Of a stretch of 22,918 bases of DNA, positions 1-7,331 are shown in pieces. The stretch is from a virus: positions 1 to 22,918 of the IMG/VR virus record IMGVR_UViG_3300035703_003127; one strand, 5' to 3'. A model generated the notes under the pieces. It saw only the letters and a list, made by a program, of their open reading frames with translations, had not been told where the DNA came from and searched no databases. How positions within the stretch are numbered: the stretch's first letter is position 1; the number at the start of each line of letters is the position of its first letter. Position numbers and translations under genes: made by a program.

Positions 1-2
1 TG

Positions 3-539
3 GGACACGCTCTCGAAGAACTGGCCATTCGTTGGCTGCGCATGGCCGGATTCGATCTGTACACCCAAAAGGCCAGCGGCGGTCAGTTCGGCTTTTCCGT
101 TGCAGGCGGCCGTATTCAAGGGCACGTAGATGGCGTCCTGAACGGCGGCCCCGCAGAGCTACGAATGAGCTATCCGGCCCTGTGGGAGTGCAAGACCATG
201 AACGACAAGTCCTGGCGGGATACGGTCAAGCACGGCGTCAGCAAATCCAAACCGGTCTATGCCGCGCAGATGGCCATCTATCAGGCCTACATGGAAGCCA
301 GCATCCCGGGCATTTCCGCGAACCCGGCGTTGTTTACCGCGATCAACAAGGACTCCGAGGAGATCTGGTTCGAGCTGGTGCCGTTCGATGGCGGCCTGGC
401 GCAGCGGATGTCCGATCGCGCGGTTCGTGTCATCACGGCGACTGACAGCCAGGAACTGTTGCCACGCCATGCGACTACACCGACGCATGTCGAGTGCAAG
501 TTCTGCCCCTGGCAGGACCGCTGTTGGGGTTCGACATGA
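3..539 (+). CDS. PD-(D/E)XK exonuclease, Cas4/RecB-like (5' end outside window)
   Basis: The frame is open from the first bases, so the N-terminus lies outside the window. The visible part reads GHALEEL at its start (the glutamate of the nuclease core), then GHVDGVL around 120-140 (metal-binding aspartate), then ECKT at 186-197 (the E-x-K pair). These form the PD-(D/E)XK active site. The C-terminus carries the cysteines of ECKFCPWQDRC, as in the iron-sulphur cluster of Cas4/AddB-type nucleases. An upstream cluster cysteine may lie in the missing part. Phage proteins of this type usually act as 5'-3' exonucleases in recombination or replication, which fits the helicase/primase and resolvase that follow. 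The stop overlaps the next start (ATGA at 536). The ATG at 42 is probably internal because conserved residues precede it. Confidence 0.85.
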   Translation, partial: GHALEELAIRWLRMAGFDLYTQKASGGQFGFSVAGGRIQGHVDGVLNGGPAELRMSYPALWECKTMNDKSWRDTVKHGVSKSKPVYAAQMAIYQAYMEASIPGISANPALFTAINKDSEEIWFELVPFDGGLAQRMSDRAVRVITATDSQELLPRHATTPTHVECKFCPWQDRCWGST

Positions 540-2725
540 TGGCCGACAACATCATCTGGCTCGACTTCAATGACGCCCCCGAGCAGCGCGACGAACTGCC
601 ATCCGATACCGATGCGCTGCGTGCGGGGCTACTGGACCGGCTCGAAGCCGTTCTCCACTACCTGTTTCCGCAGGGGCGCATCCGAGGTGGGAAGTTCTAC
701 GTCGGCGATGTCGATGGCAACCCTGGCAAGAGTCTGGTGGTTGAACTCGACGGACCACGGCGCGGCCTGTGGAAGGACTTCTCCACCGACGAGGGCGGCG
801 ATGTCATCGATCTGTGGGCGCGGTCGCAGGGTCGCTCCGCACGCAGCGACTTCCCGCGCATCGCTGGCGAGATCCGGCAGTGGCTCGGTCTTGCTCCACC
901 GAACATCACGCCGATGCGCCGCGATGTTCGCAGCGTGCCAATGGACGACCTCGGCGCTTACACCGCCAAGTGGGACTATCTGTCACCCGAGGGCGAACTG
1001 ATCGCATGCGTCTACCGCTACGACCCACCGACGGGCAAGGAATATCGCCCCTGGGATGTTCGTGCCCGCATGTGGCGCGCGCCCGACCCTAGGCCGCTCT
1101 ACAACCTCCCGGTCATCTCGAGGGCGCGAGAGGTCGTCCTGGTCGAAGGCGAGAAGTGTGCGGCTGCATTGATCGCTTGCGGTATTGCGGCCACCACCGC
1201 GATGAACGGCGCCAAGGCTCCTGTCGACAAAACCGACTGGCATCCGTTGGCGGGGAAATCCGTGGTCATCTGGCCGGACCGGGACGCACCCGGCTGGGAC
1301 TACGCCGAGAGCGCCGCGCGTGCTTGCGTGGCTGCGGGCAGCACATCCGTGGCCATCCTGGTGCCGCCCACCGACAAGCCAGCCAAGTGGGATGCCGCAG
1401 ACGCTGTCGACGAAGGGTTCGACTGCGCGGCATTCATCGCCCAGGGCGAACGTCGCGTGGTCAAGGCGGCGGCTGCCTCTCTGCCCACGTTCACGCTCGG
1501 TGAACTGCTCGACGATAACTCGCCGCTGCCACCCGATCTTATCTCGCCGCGCGTACTGACGCCCGCAGGCATGTTGGTGTTCGGCGGTGCGCCCAAGGTC
1601 GGCAAGAGTGACTTCCTGTTGTCGTGGCTGGCTCACATGGCGGCTGGCGCTGCATTTCTGGGCATGCATCCACCCCGTCCGCTACGGGTGTTCTACCTGC
1701 AGGCCGAGGTCCAGTACCACTACCTGCGCGAGCGTGTGAAGGATGTCCGCCTGCCGTCGCACCGGCTGCTGGACGCACGCACCAACTTCGTCGCCACACC
1801 ACAGTTGCGTCTGGTGCTGGACGACGCCGGTCTGGCGCAGGTGATCCCCGCGATCACGAACGCCTTCGGCGGTGAGCCACCGGACATCATCGCCATCGAT
1901 CCGATTCGCAACGTGTTCGACGGCGGCGATGCCGGTGGAGAGAACGACAACGGCGCCATGCTGTTCTTCCTCTCGCAGCGGGTGGAGCGGATTCGCCAGG
2001 CGGTCAATCCCGACGCCGGGGTGATCCTCGCCCACCACACCAAGAAGCTCGGCAAGAAGCAGTTCGAGGAGGACCCGTTCCAGGCACTAGCCGGCGCAGG
2101 AAGCCTGCGCGGTTACTACTCGACCGGAATGCTGCTGTTCCGACCCGATGAAACGCGCACTACTCGCCAGCTCATCTTCGAGCTGCGCAATGGCGCGGGT
2201 ATCCCGCAACGGCACGTCGACAAGATCAACGGTGAGTGGCGAGAAGTCGACGCCAACGAGCGGCTGGTGATGAAGGACTACGGCCAGCGCTTGGATGCCG
2301 AGCGCCGCCGCAAGCGCGACGCCATCCTACAAATCCTGTTCGACGAAGCCGGCAAGGGGCGCTGCTACACCGCCAATCAGTTTGCTGAAGGCTATGAGGG
2401 CAAAGCGGGGCTCGGTGGCGAGCGCACCATCCGCGAGCGGCTTTCCGCGCTCTCAACCCAAGGCTACATCAAGTATTTCCGTAACGCAGCTGATTACGGA
2501 CTGCCTGCTGCACGCACGAAGTTTGGGTACCTGTGCGTGGAGGGCATGGTGTTGCAAATGGCAATCGGACCCCCTGATTCACAGACCGGGGAAGTGTTGT
2601 TCGAGAGCAGAACGGTCCTCCCCACCCACTACAAATGCCCGCAGTCAGGGGCCGCAATGCCGGTCGAGAACCCCGAAGTGTGGGTTTACCAAGATGACAT
2701 CAACGACACCCAGGAGCCCTCATGA
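536..2725 (+). CDS. Toprim plus RepA-like AAA ATPase (phage primase-helicase)
   Basis: This is a 729-residue protein. Its N-terminal part resembles primase-associated domains. A Toprim-like fold is marked by VEGEK at about 203-207 and DRD at 248-250. The C-terminal half is a RecA/RepA-type ATPase with Walker A GGAPKVGKS at 350-358, a Walker B-like IIAIDP at about 451-456 and AHHTKK at about 499-504. A basic, probably winged-helix segment follows at about 590-650. Proteins of this kind unwind or prime phage DNA at replication. The start at 536 overlaps the nuclease stop as ATGA; an ATG at 539 is also possible. A farther upstream start would overlap conserved nuclease codons. The stop overlaps the resolvase start, so the three genes are translationally coupled. 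The family is clear, but whether the Toprim domain still primes is not known. Confidence 0.88.
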   Translation: MMADNIIWLDFNDAPEQRDELPSDTDALRAGLLDRLEAVLHYLFPQGRIRGGKFYVGDVDGNPGKSLVVELDGPRRGLWKDFSTDEGGDVIDLWARSQGRSARSDFPRIAGEIRQWLGLAPPNITPMRRDVRSVPMDDLGAYTAKWDYLSPEGELIACVYRYDPPTGKEYRPWDVRARMWRAPDPRPLYNLPVISRAREVVLVEGEKCAAALIACGIAATTAMNGAKAPVDKTDWHPLAGKSVVIWPDRDAPGWDYAESAARACVAAGSTSVAILVPPTDKPAKWDAADAVDEGFDCAAFIAQGERRVVKAAAASLPTFTLGELLDDNSPLPPDLISPRVLTPAGMLVFGGAPKVGKSDFLLSWLAHMAAGAAFLGMHPPRPLRVFYLQAEVQYHYLRERVKDVRLPSHRLLDARTNFVATPQLRLVLDDAGLAQVIPAITNAFGGEPPDIIAIDPIRNVFDGGDAGGENDNGAMLFFLSQRVERIRQAVNPDAGVILAHHTKKLGKKQFEEDPFQALAGAGSLRGYYSTGMLLFRPDETRTTRQLIFELRNGAGIPQRHVDKINGEWREVDANERLVMKDYGQRLDAERRRKRDAILQILFDEAGKGRCYTANQFAEGYEGKAGLGGERTIRERLSALSTQGYIKYFRNAADYGLPAARTKFGYLCVEGMVLQMAIGPPDSQTGEVLFESRTVLPTHYKCPQSGAAMPVENPEVWVYQDDINDTQEPS

Positions 2726-3507
2726 ACACGTATCGCCAAGTTGGCAAAACGTTTGCCAACTTCCCCCCATTTTTAACTGAAGTTGGCAAGTTGGCAGACG
2801 CCTGCCAACTTGAACTGCAATCACATCAACGAGTTACAGCGTTGTCGGCAGATTGGCAAATTGGCAGCGCTGCCAACTTGCCAACTGGCGCAAACCCGCA
2901 TGAATACTGGACTTTCGCCTATTCTGAAGTTGGCGAAAACTCCCCCTCCTACTACGTAGGAGAGGGACCAGAGGGTCCCTCTACCCTACGTGGAGGTTTT
3001 GCTCACCACTCGGACTGCGGGTGTCGCCCCCCATCCAAACCATCGGTCCTGGCACTGGACCTGGGATCTCAAACCGGATGGGCTGTGCGCGATCGCTCTG
3101 GTGTTGTGACCAGCGGATCGGAGTCCTTCAAGCCGCAACGCTTCGAGGGCGGCGGTATGCGCTACCTTCGGTTTAGGCGCTGGCTCACAGAAATCAAGCA
3201 GTGTTGCGATGGCATAGACGCCGTGTACTTCGAAGAAGTGCGACGCCATGCGGGCGTTGATGCGGCACACGCCTACGGTGGCTTCATGGCTCACCTGACG
3301 GCCTGGTGCGAACATCACCAAATTCCGTACCAGGGCATACCGGTGGGCACGATCAAGAAGCACGCCACAGGCAAAGGCAATGCCAGCAAAGAACAGATGA
3401 TCGTGGCGATCAAAGCGCGCGGCTTCGACCCGATCGACGACAACCATGCCGATGCGCTGGCACTGCTGGATTGGGCGATTTCGCAAGGGGGTGAGTCATG
3501 CGAATGA
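2722..3507 (+). CDS. RuvC-like Holliday junction resolvase with unusual N-terminal extension
   Basis: From residue about 109 the protein has an RNase H/RuvC fold: VLALDLGSQTGWA (D113), YFEEV (E171/E172) and a C-terminal DDNHADALAL (D240/D244), the expected acidic catalytic set. It would resolve branched DNA after replication or recombination. The ATG at 2722 overlaps the previous stop (ATGA) and has AGGAG at 2712-2716, so this start looks real. It adds about 107 residues that match no family known to me and are encoded by palindromic repeats (separate entry). Typical members start a few residues before the DLG motif. No in-frame ATG, GTG or TTG lies between the repeats and that motif. Either the extension is translated or a rare start codon is used. 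The catalytic domain is confident; the start is not. Confidence 0.8.
   Translation: MNTYRQVGKTFANFPPFLTEVGKLADACQLELQSHQRVTALSADWQIGSAANLPTGANPHEYWTFAYSEVGENSPSYYVGEGPEGPSTLRGGFAHHSDCGCRPPSKPSVLALDLGSQTGWAVRDRSGVVTSGSESFKPQRFEGGGMRYLRFRRWLTEIKQCCDGIDAVYFEEVRRHAGVDAAHAYGGFMAHLTAWCEHHQIPYQGIPVGTIKKHATGKGNASKEQMIVAIKARGFDPIDDNHADALALLDWAISQGGESCE
2738..2935 (+). repeat. Cluster of TTGGCA palindromes (iteron/operator-like)
   Basis: Nine exact TTGGCA/TGCCAA hexamers lie between 2741 and 2884. Six belong to the 9-mer AAGTTGGCA or its complement, at 2738, 2754, 2780, 2788, 2803 and 2871, and a near copy is at 2927. They pair into three palindromes. One has 11-bp arms at 2738-2748 and 2752-2762. One has 11-bp arms at 2787-2797 and 2802-2812. 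One is a 32-bp palindrome at 2853-2884 with one mismatch per arm and no spacer. By chance about 0.07 such hexamers would be expected here. The array lies just after a replication helicase gene, inside the 5' part of the resolvase frame. An origin iteron array or operator is inferred; the repeats themselves are directly visible. Confidence 0.85.
2954..2991 (+). other. Bulged hairpin inside resolvase 5' coding region
   Basis: ACGTAGG at 2954-2960 and AGAGGGACC at 2961-2969 pair with GGTCCCTCT at 2974-2982 and CCTACGT at 2985-2991. This leaves a 4-nt loop and a 2-nt bulge (2983-2984). The 16-bp stem is followed by GGAGG at 2992-2996, but no usable in-frame start codon follows it. It could be an RNA structure controlling the resolvase or part of the adjacent repeat-rich origin-like region. 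There is no U-tract, so it does not look like a simple terminator. Confidence 0.6.
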
Positions 3508-3731
3508 GCACACCTTCGATTCCCTGCACTCTTGGAAAGATCGCCCCTCAATCTCCAGCCAGTCCAGAGGAACTCGCCGCAATGCGTGCTGCTGCCTGGC
3601 ACAAACAAGGCGTTGTTGTGATTCCGCTCGAGGAGATTCGCGACACATGGGACCGCGAGTTTCTCACCGCCATCGCGGTGCGGATGTATGGACATCGCAA
3701 AGAACCGAACAAAAGCGGAGAACTCAAATGA
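3498..3731 (+). CDS. Small unknown phage protein
   Basis: This 77-residue protein matches no family I recognise. The sequence is soluble-looking, with no membrane segment. A conserved-looking core, VVVIPLEEIRDTWDREFL, lies near the middle and the C-terminus is basic. The ATG at 3498 has an AGGGGG-type ribosome site at about 3486-3491. A second ATG at 3504 overlaps the resolvase stop. The gene overlaps the previous one by 10 bp and the next start overlaps its stop (ATGA at 3728), so it is embedded in the coupled operon and very likely real. A role in replication or regulation can only be guessed from position. Confidence 0.65.
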   Translation: MRMSTPSIPCTLGKIAPQSPASPEELAAMRAAAWHKQGVVVIPLEEIRDTWDREFLTAIAVRMYGHRKEPNKSGELK

Positions 3732-4255
3732 GCAAACGCAAAAAGGTCAAATCAAATAAACCACGACTGGGCGATTGTGTTGTGCGACCTGACGGTTCTA
3801 TCGTCGAGTTTGTTCGTGAATCGGATGACCAGGAGCAGCCTGCTGAGCATTTTCGATGCGTAGATTCACTGGCGATCATGCTTCGCAATCAAACCATCAC
3901 TGTCCAGATGCACGATGCGGGTCGGATGTTTGAGGAGGAGTTCTATGCGGCGCAACTCTCAGGCATTAAGGCACCATCGCTGATCAGGGTTGACCAAGGG
4001 CCACGCCTACCAGACTCGATGACAGATCGGTGTGCATTTGCTCATCGACGTATTGGAAAGACGCTTGAGGTGATTGGCGGCGCGTCCAGTCCAGGCGGCG
4101 CTGCGCTGTGGTTCGTGGTTGGTCTTGGTATGTCCGTTCGAGAGTGGGCGTTCAGACAAGGCTGGAACGGATCACCGCTGCGAGCGGACGAAGCACGTGG
4201 AATCCTGGTCGCTTCGTTAGGGGTATTAGCAAAGCATTACGGGCTCGTGCGGTGA
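3728..4255 (+). CDS. DUF6456-like protein, possible late-gene regulator
   Basis: This 175-residue protein has a basic N-terminus (MSKRKKVKSNK). The middle has AGRMFEEEFYAAQLSG, and the C-terminus has a helical segment, about 131-172, with GLGMSVREWA and LGVLAKHYGL. The pattern of an AG-x-x-F-x-x-x-F/Y segment, a later R-R pair and a final L-A-x-H-Y-G-L resembles DUF6456, whose C-terminus looks helix-turn-helix-like. Function is not established. It starts at an ATG (3728) overlapping the previous stop, with GGAG at 3717-3720. It is the last gene before the late (virion) block, a place where phages often encode a late activator or antiterminator; that is inference. Base composition is lower in GC (near 50% in places) than the virion genes, suggesting a different origin. 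Confidence 0.6.
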   Translation: MSKRKKVKSNKPRLGDCVVRPDGSIVEFVRESDDQEQPAEHFRCVDSLAIMLRNQTITVQMHDAGRMFEEEFYAAQLSGIKAPSLIRVDQGPRLPDSMTDRCAFAHRRIGKTLEVIGGASSPGGAALWFVVGLGMSVREWAFRQGWNGSPLRADEARGILVASLGVLAKHYGLVR

Positions 4256-4283
4256 GGTGCGAAAACGCAGACCGTAGGGCCTC

Positions 4284-4312
4284 TTGGAGCGTGTCACACC
4301 ACAAGGTACAGT
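4284..4312 (+). promoter_or_regulatory. Weak candidate late promoter
   Basis: TTGGAG at 4284-4289 and TACAGT at 4307-4312 are separated by 17 bp. Each matches the sigma-70 consensus at four of six positions. They lie in the 160-bp gene-free stretch between the regulatory and late genes, just upstream of a strong hairpin. The match is weak and could be chance. Confidence 0.2.
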
Positions 4313-4333
4313 AATCCCGTACTGCTGAAAAAT

Positions 4334-4362
4334 GCGCCCACCGAGGAGACCTTGGTGGGCGC
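4334..4362 (+). terminator. Strong hairpin, probable terminator or antitermination site
   Basis: GCGCCCACC at 4334-4342 pairs perfectly with GGTGGGCGC at 4354-4362. The pairing continues inward (one G-U) to a 13-bp stem with an AGA loop at 4347-4349. The plus strand continues with TATCGTTT, a poor U-tract. On the minus strand the stem is followed by CATTTTTC, a better one. It could end leftward transcription, act in both directions, or be a weak terminator that late transcription must read through to reach the gene starting at 4416. Confidence 0.5.
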
Positions 4363-4415
4363 TATCGTTTCTGGGTCTGGCGTTCGCCTGCCTGCCCAGC
4401 GCTGGAGACTCCCCC

Positions 4416-4619
4416 ATGAAACTTCTCATCACCCGTCCGCTGATCATCACCGGCGACGGCGGCACGCGCGCGTTCGCCCCCGGCCTGACGGTCGAGGTCG
4501 ATCCCGCCACTGCCGAACAGATCCTGGCGCAGCAGGCAGGCATTACTGCCGAGCCTTCTGCCGAAACCGAAGCGCCTGCCACCCCGCGCCGCAGGAAGCC
4601 CGCCGATGCTGAAACTTGA
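4416..4619 (+). CDS. Small unknown late-region protein
   Basis: This 67-residue protein has a first part predicted as beta-rich (KLLITRPLIITGDGG, GLTVEVDPATAEQIL) and a C-terminal tail rich in alanine, proline and basic residues. The ATG at 4416 has GGAG at 4404-4407 with good spacing. Longer in-frame starts would run through the hairpin at 4334-4362 and are rejected. The 3' end overlaps the next gene by 14 bp. It is the first gene of the virion block. Small proteins of this style are common in phage structural regions, but I recognise no family. Confidence 0.65.
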   Translation: MKLLITRPLIITGDGGTRAFAPGLTVEVDPATAEQILAQQAGITAEPSAETEAPATPRRRKPADAET

Positions 4620-5178
4620 TGTCACCGCCGATGTGGCCAAGGCGACCGAGTACCTATCGGACGTAGCAGCCAAGCGCATCCCGGATGCCGCTGCCAAGGC
4701 GCTGACCCGCACCGCATTCGATGCCCGCGATGCGGTGCGCGATGGCCTGCCCGAGCGCTTTAACCTGCGCCGGCCGTGGGTCAGCCGGGGCATCGGTGTG
4801 ACGCCTGCCAAACCGCGCACGTTGATGGCCGAGGTCTGGTCGCGAGATCGGTTCATGGCGTTGCAGGAGTCTGGCGGCACCAAGACCGGCAAGCTGGCAA
4901 TCCCCGTCGGGCCGATGGCACAGACCGCTAAGACCCGCGTCATCCCCAAGAGTCAGTGGCCGGGTCCGATGCTGGCCAAGAAGAACGTGTTCTACCGGGC
5001 AGGCAGCGTGTTCGAGCGCCGGGACGAGAAGCGCATCCTGGCCTTGTACCTGCTGCGCCGTCAGCAAAAGGTCGAGCCGCGCTTTGGCATGGCCGACACG
5101 GTACGCAGCGTGGCGCTGCGTGAGTACCAGCGGCGGATACAACGGGCGCTGCGGGAAGAACTCACCCGTGCGACCTGA
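4606..5178 (+). CDS. Putative minor tail protein, gpZ-like
   Basis: This 190-residue basic protein starts with ADVAKATEYLSDVAAKRIPDAAAK and continues KALTRTAFDARDAVRDGLPERFNLRRPWV. The layout of an N-terminal helix, an alanine-rich segment beginning with a proline, then R-x-x-V/F and basic residues, and a length near 190, resembles lambda gpZ (Prophage_tail_Z). gpZ-type proteins complete the tail tip for joining to the head. The start at 4606 has AGGAAG at 4592-4597 and overlaps the preceding gene. Its place ahead of the terminase, far from the other tail genes, is unusual. Another virion morphogenesis protein is possible; similarity was judged by eye only. Confidence 0.45.
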   Translation: MLKLDVTADVAKATEYLSDVAAKRIPDAAAKALTRTAFDARDAVRDGLPERFNLRRPWVSRGIGVTPAKPRTLMAEVWSRDRFMALQESGGTKTGKLAIPVGPMAQTAKTRVIPKSQWPGPMLAKKNVFYRAGSVFERRDEKRILALYLLRRQQKVEPRFGMADTVRSVALREYQRRIQRALREELTRAT

Positions 5179-5364
5179 CGCATCGGACACATCAAACGGG
5201 TCCTCCCGGGCCATCTGAAGCGCGGGGGCCGCGCGCAGCGCGACGCTTGCCTAGCGACAGAGCCGCAAATAGGTTGCCAGTTTCCACCCAGGTTTACACG
5301 CACAGGGGACCCCCGCGATCCAGCCAATTTTCTCTTGAATGACCGCCTGGCCCGGAGGAATGCG
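5179..5364 (+). other. Intergenic region before small terminase, possible cos/pac site
   Basis: No gene fits in these 186 bp. The stretch contains GC-rich symmetric elements (GGGTCCTCCCGGGCC near 5198-5212 and GCGGGGGCCGCGCGCAGCGCG near 5222-5242). These are followed by a more mixed segment with GGGGACCCCC at 5305-5314. In lambda-type phages the packaging site lies directly upstream of the small terminase gene, so this is the expected place for cos. No cohesive-end sequence can be assigned from sequence alone. Confidence 0.3.
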
Positions 5365-5910
5365 ATGGGACTATCCATCCGGGCCTATGCCCAACACCGT
5401 GGCGTGAGCCACACCGCTGTGGCCAAGGCCATCAAGGCCGGGCGCATCAGCAAAGAATCTGACGGCACCATTGACCCGACCAAGGCCGACACACAATGGG
5501 AGCGCAATACGCTGCCGTCGCAGAACCTGAACACCGACGCCGCGAAACCTGCGGCCAAGGTGGCAACCCCGGCGGTTTCCACCCCGGTTTCCAGTCGTGA
5601 GGCGCAAGCGCCCCTGGAAACCCGGGCCACCGCTCCCGACTACCAGACCAGCCGCGCCATTCGCGAGGCCTACGCCGCGCGTCTGGCCAAACTCGAATTC
5701 GAAGAACGCACGGGCAAGCTGCTCAACGCCGACGAGGTGAAGGTCAAGCACTTCAACCTCGCGCGGCTGCTGCGTGACCGCATCCAGCAAATCCCTCGCA
5801 AGCTCGCTCCCCAGATCGTGGCGGCGGTGGTCGCACAGCCCGACCAGCGCGTGGTGGAAGACCTGCTGGTGGACGCGATCCGCGAAGCCCTGGAGGAACT
5901 CTCCCGATGA
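5365..5910 (+). CDS. terS: Terminase small subunit, Nu1-like
   Basis: This 181-residue protein has an N-terminal helix-turn-helix (SIRAYAQHRGVSHTAVAKAI, about residues 4-23). A flexible Ala/Pro/Thr linker follows at about 50-95. The C-terminal half is helical and contains REAYAARLAKLEFEERTGKLL, typical of Nu1-like phage DNA-packaging proteins. It would bind the packaging site and recruit the large subunit. The start at 5365 has GGAGG at 5354-5358. The ATG at 5335 lacks a ribosome site and adds non-conserved residues. The stop overlaps the methyltransferase start. The usual partner, the large terminase, is 4 kb downstream instead of adjacent. Confidence 0.85.
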   Translation: MGLSIRAYAQHRGVSHTAVAKAIKAGRISKESDGTIDPTKADTQWERNTLPSQNLNTDAAKPAAKVATPAVSTPVSSREAQAPLETRATAPDYQTSRAIREAYAARLAKLEFEERTGKLLNADEVKVKHFNLARLLRDRIQQIPRKLAPQIVAAVVAQPDQRVVEDLLVDAIREALEELSR

Positions 5911-7331
5911 CCGTCACCCCCACCATGGCCAGCCGTATCGAGATGTGGCCACTGGATCGGCTCAAGCCCTACCAGAGAAATGCCCGTACCCACTCTGACG
6001 CCCAGGTGGCGCAAATTGCTGCCAGCATCGTCGAGTTCGGATTTACCGCCCCGCTGCTGGTGTCGGACGACGGCGGCATTCTTGCCGGCCACGGTCGCCT
6101 GGCCGCCGCAAAGAAGCTCAATCTGGACGCCGTGCCTGTGGTGGTGCTCGACCACCTGACACCCACCCAGAGACGCGCCTACATCCTGGCCGACAACCAG
6201 CTGGCCTTGCAGGCCGGCTGGGATCAGGAACTCCTTGCCGTCGAGTTGGCCGACCTGTCGGCGGCAGGCTTCGATCTGGCATTGACCGGATTCAGCGATG
6301 AGGAACTGGCCGACCTGCTTGGCGACATCGAAGAGGCCGAGCGTGCCGATGAGGATTCGCCCATTGGCGAACCCGTCGACGAGGACATTCCGGAGGCGCC
6401 AGTCACCCCGGTCAGCCAGCCGGGTGACATCTGGCAATTGGGTGTCCACCGCCTGATTTGCGGCGACTCGACCGACCCCGCCGTGGTCGCGGCGTTGATG
6501 GCCGGCGACACTGCTCGCCTGTGCTTCACCAGCCCACCCTACGGCCAGCAGCGTGACTACACGCAAGGCATCGCCGACTGGGATGCGCTGATGCGGGGCG
6601 TCTTCGCCAACTTGCCGATGGCCATGGATGGTCAGGTGCTGGTGAACCTGGGGCTGATCCACCGCGACAACGAGTTCATCCCGTACTGGGATGGCTGGCT
6701 CGCCTGGATGCGTACCAATGGCTGGCGGCGCTTTGGTTGGTACGTCTGGGACCAGGGACCGGGGATGCCGGGCGACTGGGCCGGGCGCCTGGCCCCCAGC
6801 TTCGAGTTCGTCTTCCACTTCAACCGCGCCAGCCGCAAACCGAACAAGATCGTGCCGTGCAAGCACGCCGGCCATGATTCACACCTGCGCGCAGACGGCA
6901 GTTCCACCGCGATGCGCGGCAAAGACGGCGAAGTCGGTGGCTGGACCCACGCTGGGCAACCCACCCAGGACTACCGCATCCCGGACAGCGTGATCCGCAT
7001 CATGCGCCACAAGGGCCGAATAGGCCGCGACATCGACCATCCGGCGGTGTTTCCGGTGGCGCTGCCTGAGCACATCTTGCTGGCGTACTCGGAACCGGGT
7101 GATGTCGTCTTCGAACCCTTTGGCGGCTCCGGCACCACGATCCTGGCCGCCCAGAAGACCGGACGCCAGGCCCGCGCCATCGAACTCGCCCCGTCCTATA
7201 CCGATGTGGCGGTCAAGCGCTTCCAACAGAACCACCCCGACGTCCCGGTGATGCTCATGGCCACCGGGAAGACCTTTGCCGAGGTCGAACACGAACGATT
7301 GGAGAACGCCGATGCAAGCCTGGCTCGCTGA
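5907..7331 (+). CDS. ParB-domain DNA methyltransferase (SPPY type, N4-cytosine-like)
   Basis: This 474-residue fusion has an N-terminal ParB/Srx-like domain at about 14-130, with LDRLKPYQRNARTH, EFGFTAPLLV and AGHGRLAAAKKL. The C-terminal beta-class methyltransferase has catalytic TSPPY at 208-212 preceding the AdoMet motif FEPFGGSGTT at 402-411. TSPPY is typical of N4-cytosine enzymes, though N6-adenine activity cannot be excluded. The start overlaps the small terminase stop as ATGA. Such fusions are common in phages, are probably orphan (no restriction partner seen), and may protect phage DNA. It overlaps a second, related enzyme by 20 bp. The segment between the two motifs (about 310-355) is long and glycine-rich. 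Confidence 0.9.
   Translation: MTVTPTMASRIEMWPLDRLKPYQRNARTHSDAQVAQIAASIVEFGFTAPLLVSDDGGILAGHGRLAAAKKLNLDAVPVVVLDHLTPTQRRAYILADNQLALQAGWDQELLAVELADLSAAGFDLALTGFSDEELADLLGDIEEAERADEDSPIGEPVDEDIPEAPVTPVSQPGDIWQLGVHRLICGDSTDPAVVAALMAGDTARLCFTSPPYGQQRDYTQGIADWDALMRGVFANLPMAMDGQVLVNLGLIHRDNEFIPYWDGWLAWMRTNGWRRFGWYVWDQGPGMPGDWAGRLAPSFEFVFHFNRASRKPNKIVPCKHAGHDSHLRADGSSTAMRGKDGEVGGWTHAGQPTQDYRIPDSVIRIMRHKGRIGRDIDHPAVFPVALPEHILLAYSEPGDVVFEPFGGSGTTILAAQKTGRQARAIELAPSYTDVAVKRFQQNHPDVPVMLMATGKTFAEVEHERLENADASLAR

Noticed and set aside
983-1669. Minus-strand open frame opposite the helicase/primase
   Set aside because: It is a shadow of the plus-strand gene, whose Toprim and Walker motifs are clear.
4332-4415. 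Upstream in-frame extension of the small gene at 4416
   Set aside because: It is formed by the hairpin sequence and has no ribosome site.
5670-6875. Long open frame on the minus strand (401 codons)
   Set aside because: It lies opposite the small terminase and first methyltransferase, shows no recognisable motif and is explained by GC-rich codon bias of the real genes.
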